This document shows positions 62,160 to 64,000 of a stretch of 64,000 nucleotides of DNA, in pieces; within the stretch, counting starts at the first letter, position 1; each line of letters opens with the position of its first letter. A model generated the notes under the pieces. It worked only from the letters and a program-made list of their open reading frames with translations, ran no database searches and was not told where the DNA came from. This DNA is from Streptomyces sp. NBC_00258 (GTDB lineage Bacteria; Actinomycetota; Actinomycetes; Streptomycetales; Streptomycetaceae), in the NCBI RefSeq assembly GCF_036182465.1, contig NZ_CP108081.1, forward strand, positions 8,680,001 to 8,744,000. The letters run 5' to 3'. A program made the translations under genes and the position numbers.

Positions 62160-63612
62160 TCCCAAGGGCTTTCTCAACCACGGCCGCGAGGTCGCCAGGA
62201 CCCGTCCGGTGGACGTGCGTCTCAAGGACTGGAACGAGGTCTACGTTCCGGGCTCGCTGCTCCCCATCATCCCCACGCAGGCCTCGCGCTGCATGGACTG
62301 CGGCATCCCGTTCTGCCACAACGGCTGTCCGCTCGGGAACCTCATCCCCGAGTGGAACGACTACGCGTACCGCGAGGACTGGTCCGCCGCCTCGGAGCGC
62401 CTGCACGCCACGAACAACTTCCCGGAGTTCACGGGCCGGCTGTGCCCCGCCCCGTGCGAGTCGGCGTGCGTCCTCGGCATCAACCAGCCCGCCGTGACCA
62501 TCAAGAACGTCGAGGTCTCGATCATCGACAAGGCGTGGGACAGCGGCGACGTCGAGCCCCAGGCCCCCGAGCGGCTCTCCGGAAAGACGGTCGCGGTCAT
62601 CGGCTCCGGCCCGGCCGGCCTCGCCGCCGCGCAGCAGCTCACCCGGGCCGGCCACACCGTGGCGGTCTACGAGCGCGCCGACCGCGTCGGCGGCCTCCTG
62701 CGCTACGGCATCCCCGAGTTCAAGATGGAGAAGCGGCACATCAACCGCCGCATCGAGCAGATGCGCGCGGAGGGCACCCGCTTCCGTACGGGCATCGAGA
62801 TCGGCCGTGACCTCAAGGCGACGGACCTGCGCAAGCGGTACGACGCCGTGGTCATCGCGGCCGGCGCGACCGTCTCCCGCGACCTGCCGGCCCCCGGGCG
62901 CGAGCTGAACGGCATCCACTTCGCGATGGAGTACCTGCCGCTCGCCAACAAGGTGCAGGAGGGCGACTACGTGGCGCCCCCGATCACCGCCGAGGGCAAG
63001 CACGTCGTCGTCATCGGCGGCGGCGACACGGGCGCGGACTGCGTGGGCACCGCCCACCGCCAGGGCGCGGCCTCCGTCACGCAGCTGGAGATCATGCCGC
63101 GACCGGGCGAGGACCGGAACCCCGGCCAGCCCTGGCCGACGTTCCCCATGCTCTACAAGGTCACCTCCGCGCACGAGGAGGGCGGCGAGCGGGTCTACTC
63201 CGTCTCCACCACCCACTTCGAGGGCGACGAGGACGGCAACGTGCAGTGGCTGCACCTCGTCGAGGTCGAGTTCGTGGACGGCAAGCTGACGCAGCAGTCG
63301 GGCACCGAGCGCAAGATCCCCGCCCAGCTGGTCACCCTCGCCATGGGCTTCACGGGCACCGACCAGGAGAACGGCCTGGTCTCCCAGTTCGGCCTCGACC
63401 TCGACGAGCGCGGCAACATCGCCCGCGACGCCGACTTCGCGACCAACGTCCCCGGCGTGTATGTCGCCGGTGACGCCGGACGTGGCCAGTCCCTCATCGT
63501 GTGGGCCATCGCGGAGGGCCGCTCGGCCGCCCGCGGGGTCGACCGCTTCCTGACCGGGGAGAGCGAACTGCCGGCTCCGATCCGCCCCACGGACCGTTCC
63601 CTGATGGTCTGA
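62152..63612 (+). CDS. gltD: Glutamate synthase small (beta) subunit
   Basis: This 486-residue NADPH-oxidising flavoprotein passes electrons to GltB. The N-terminal iron-sulfur domain has Cys47, 50, 55 and 59 (CMDCGIPFCHNGCP) and Cys98, 102 and 106 (CPAPCESAC). The FAD site IGSGPAGLAAAQ begins near residue 150 and the NADPH site VIGGGDTGADCVG near 285. GVYVAGDAGRGQSL is the C-terminal FAD box. Translation is coupled to gltB by overlap. Confidence 0.98.
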   Translation: MADPKGFLNHGREVARTRPVDVRLKDWNEVYVPGSLLPIIPTQASRCMDCGIPFCHNGCPLGNLIPEWNDYAYREDWSAASERLHATNNFPEFTGRLCPAPCESACVLGINQPAVTIKNVEVSIIDKAWDSGDVEPQAPERLSGKTVAVIGSGPAGLAAAQQLTRAGHTVAVYERADRVGGLLRYGIPEFKMEKRHINRRIEQMRAEGTRFRTGIEIGRDLKATDLRKRYDAVVIAAGATVSRDLPAPGRELNGIHFAMEYLPLANKVQEGDYVAPPITAEGKHVVVIGGGDTGADCVGTAHRQGAASVTQLEIMPRPGEDRNPGQPWPTFPMLYKVTSAHEEGGERVYSVSTTHFEGDEDGNVQWLHLVEVEFVDGKLTQQSGTERKIPAQLVTLAMGFTGTDQENGLVSQFGLDLDERGNIARDADFATNVPGVYVAGDAGRGQSLIVWAIAEGRSAARGVDRFLTGESELPAPIRPTDRSLMV

Positions 63613-63754
63613 TCCCTCATGGCCTGACGCTCCACCCAACAGACGTCCCGTACAACGGCGTACGGAACTGAGCGCGGCGCCTGCCCTTTGTCCCCGACCG
63701 GACGATGGTGGGCGCCGTGGTGCGTCCGGGGTTCCGCGGGCCCACTTGTCTCGG

Positions 63755-64000
63755 CTATTTGCCTGGCGCTGCCCAGGTGACGATCACAGCGGCCGCCACC
63801 GCGAGGACACCGGTGAGGGCGAGCCACCGTGACCACTCGACGAGCACCCAGATGCGCCGGGTGCGCCCGGCTTCGTAGTCCAGGAGACGGTTCGGCTCGC
63901 CGTAGAACTCCTCGCCAGGGCGCCCGTGCACGGCGACCACACCGAGCCACGAAGCGACGATGAGCGCCAGGAATCCGGTGATGAGGAGCGATACGACCGC
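63755..64000 (-). CDS. C-terminal part of a membrane protein (5' end outside window)
   Basis: On the minus strand the frame is open to the right edge and ends at 63755. The 81 visible residues contain two hydrophobic segments: one starts at the window edge (VVSLLITGFLALIVASWLGV) and the other lies near the C-terminus (LALTGVLAVAAAVIVTW). They flank a polar loop with RPGEEFYGEPNRLLDYEAGR. The family is not recognised. Confidence 0.6.
   Translation of the reverse strand, partial: AVVSLLITGFLALIVASWLGVVAVHGRPGEEFYGEPNRLLDYEAGRTRRIWVLVEWSRWLALTGVLAVAAAVIVTWAAPGK

Noticed and set aside
57936..62225. A 1429-codon open frame on the minus strand opposite gltB.
   Set aside because: It is a shadow of GltB caused by the high third-position GC. 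Its product is low-complexity Val/Asp/Leu/Gly/Arg with no recognisable domain, and gltB is unambiguous.

Overview
The window is a chromosomal segment from a high-GC actinomycete, almost certainly a Streptomyces. The signs are the strong third-position GC bias, the many GTG and some TTG starts, the large Gln/Pro-rich DivIVA, a trpC-trpM-trpB arrangement, a his operon containing priA, and the dispersed palindromic repeats typical of Streptomyces chromosomes. From memory, the gene order resembles the S. coelicolor core region between gltBD and the divIVA end of the cell-division cluster, read in reverse. I see no prophage, transposase, CRISPR array, rRNA or tRNA.

Layout. (1) 1-1865: end of the division cluster (sepF partial, YggT-family, divIVA). 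(2) 2080-5545: ileS on the minus strand, behind a T-box leader that looks translational. (3) 5855-9334: a DksA/TraR-type protein with a histone-H1-like tail, lspA, an RluA-family pseudouridine synthase and a GNAT acetyltransferase. (4) 9541-18000: cation/proton antiporter, MscS channel, dienelactone-hydrolase-like protein, secreted PhoD, a membrane-anchored CPAC thioredoxin-fold protein with a membrane partner, and a DUF2252 protein. (5) 18193-30707: dnaE, a NYN-domain protein, an ABC-2 exporter pair, a LON-domain protein, YbaK, a probable 24-residue ribosomal protein bL37, and a predicted beta-helix membrane protein. (6) 30920-36641: a tightly coupled his operon (hisD-hisC-hisB-small membrane ORF-hisH-priA-ridA-hisF). 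(7) 36784-38648: ArsR-type regulator and MFS exporter behind a long inverted repeat. (8) 39438-46685: hisI-trpE, then two small membrane genes, a DUF2752 gene, and trpC-trpM-trpB-trpA. (9) 46843-48930: a second CPAC protein and lgt. (10) 48999-56187: a minus-strand, mostly overlapping operon of four ADP-ribosylglycohydrolase paralogues followed by a CaiB-type CoA transferase and a CitE/HpcH-type lyase. (11) 56462-63612: VIT1/CCC1 transporter and gltB-gltD. (12) The start of an unrecognised membrane protein running off the right edge.

How the parts connect. Amino-acid supply dominates: his and trp share PriA (HisA plus TrpF activity), and GltBD supplies glutamate. lspA and lgt are two steps of lipoprotein maturation. 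SepF, the YggT-family protein and DivIVA act at septum and tip. The least ordinary stretch is the glycohydrolase/CoA cluster at 49-56 kb. There, two genes carry Streptomyces dispersed repeats in frame inside the coding sequence and one paralogue has lost metal-ligand residues.
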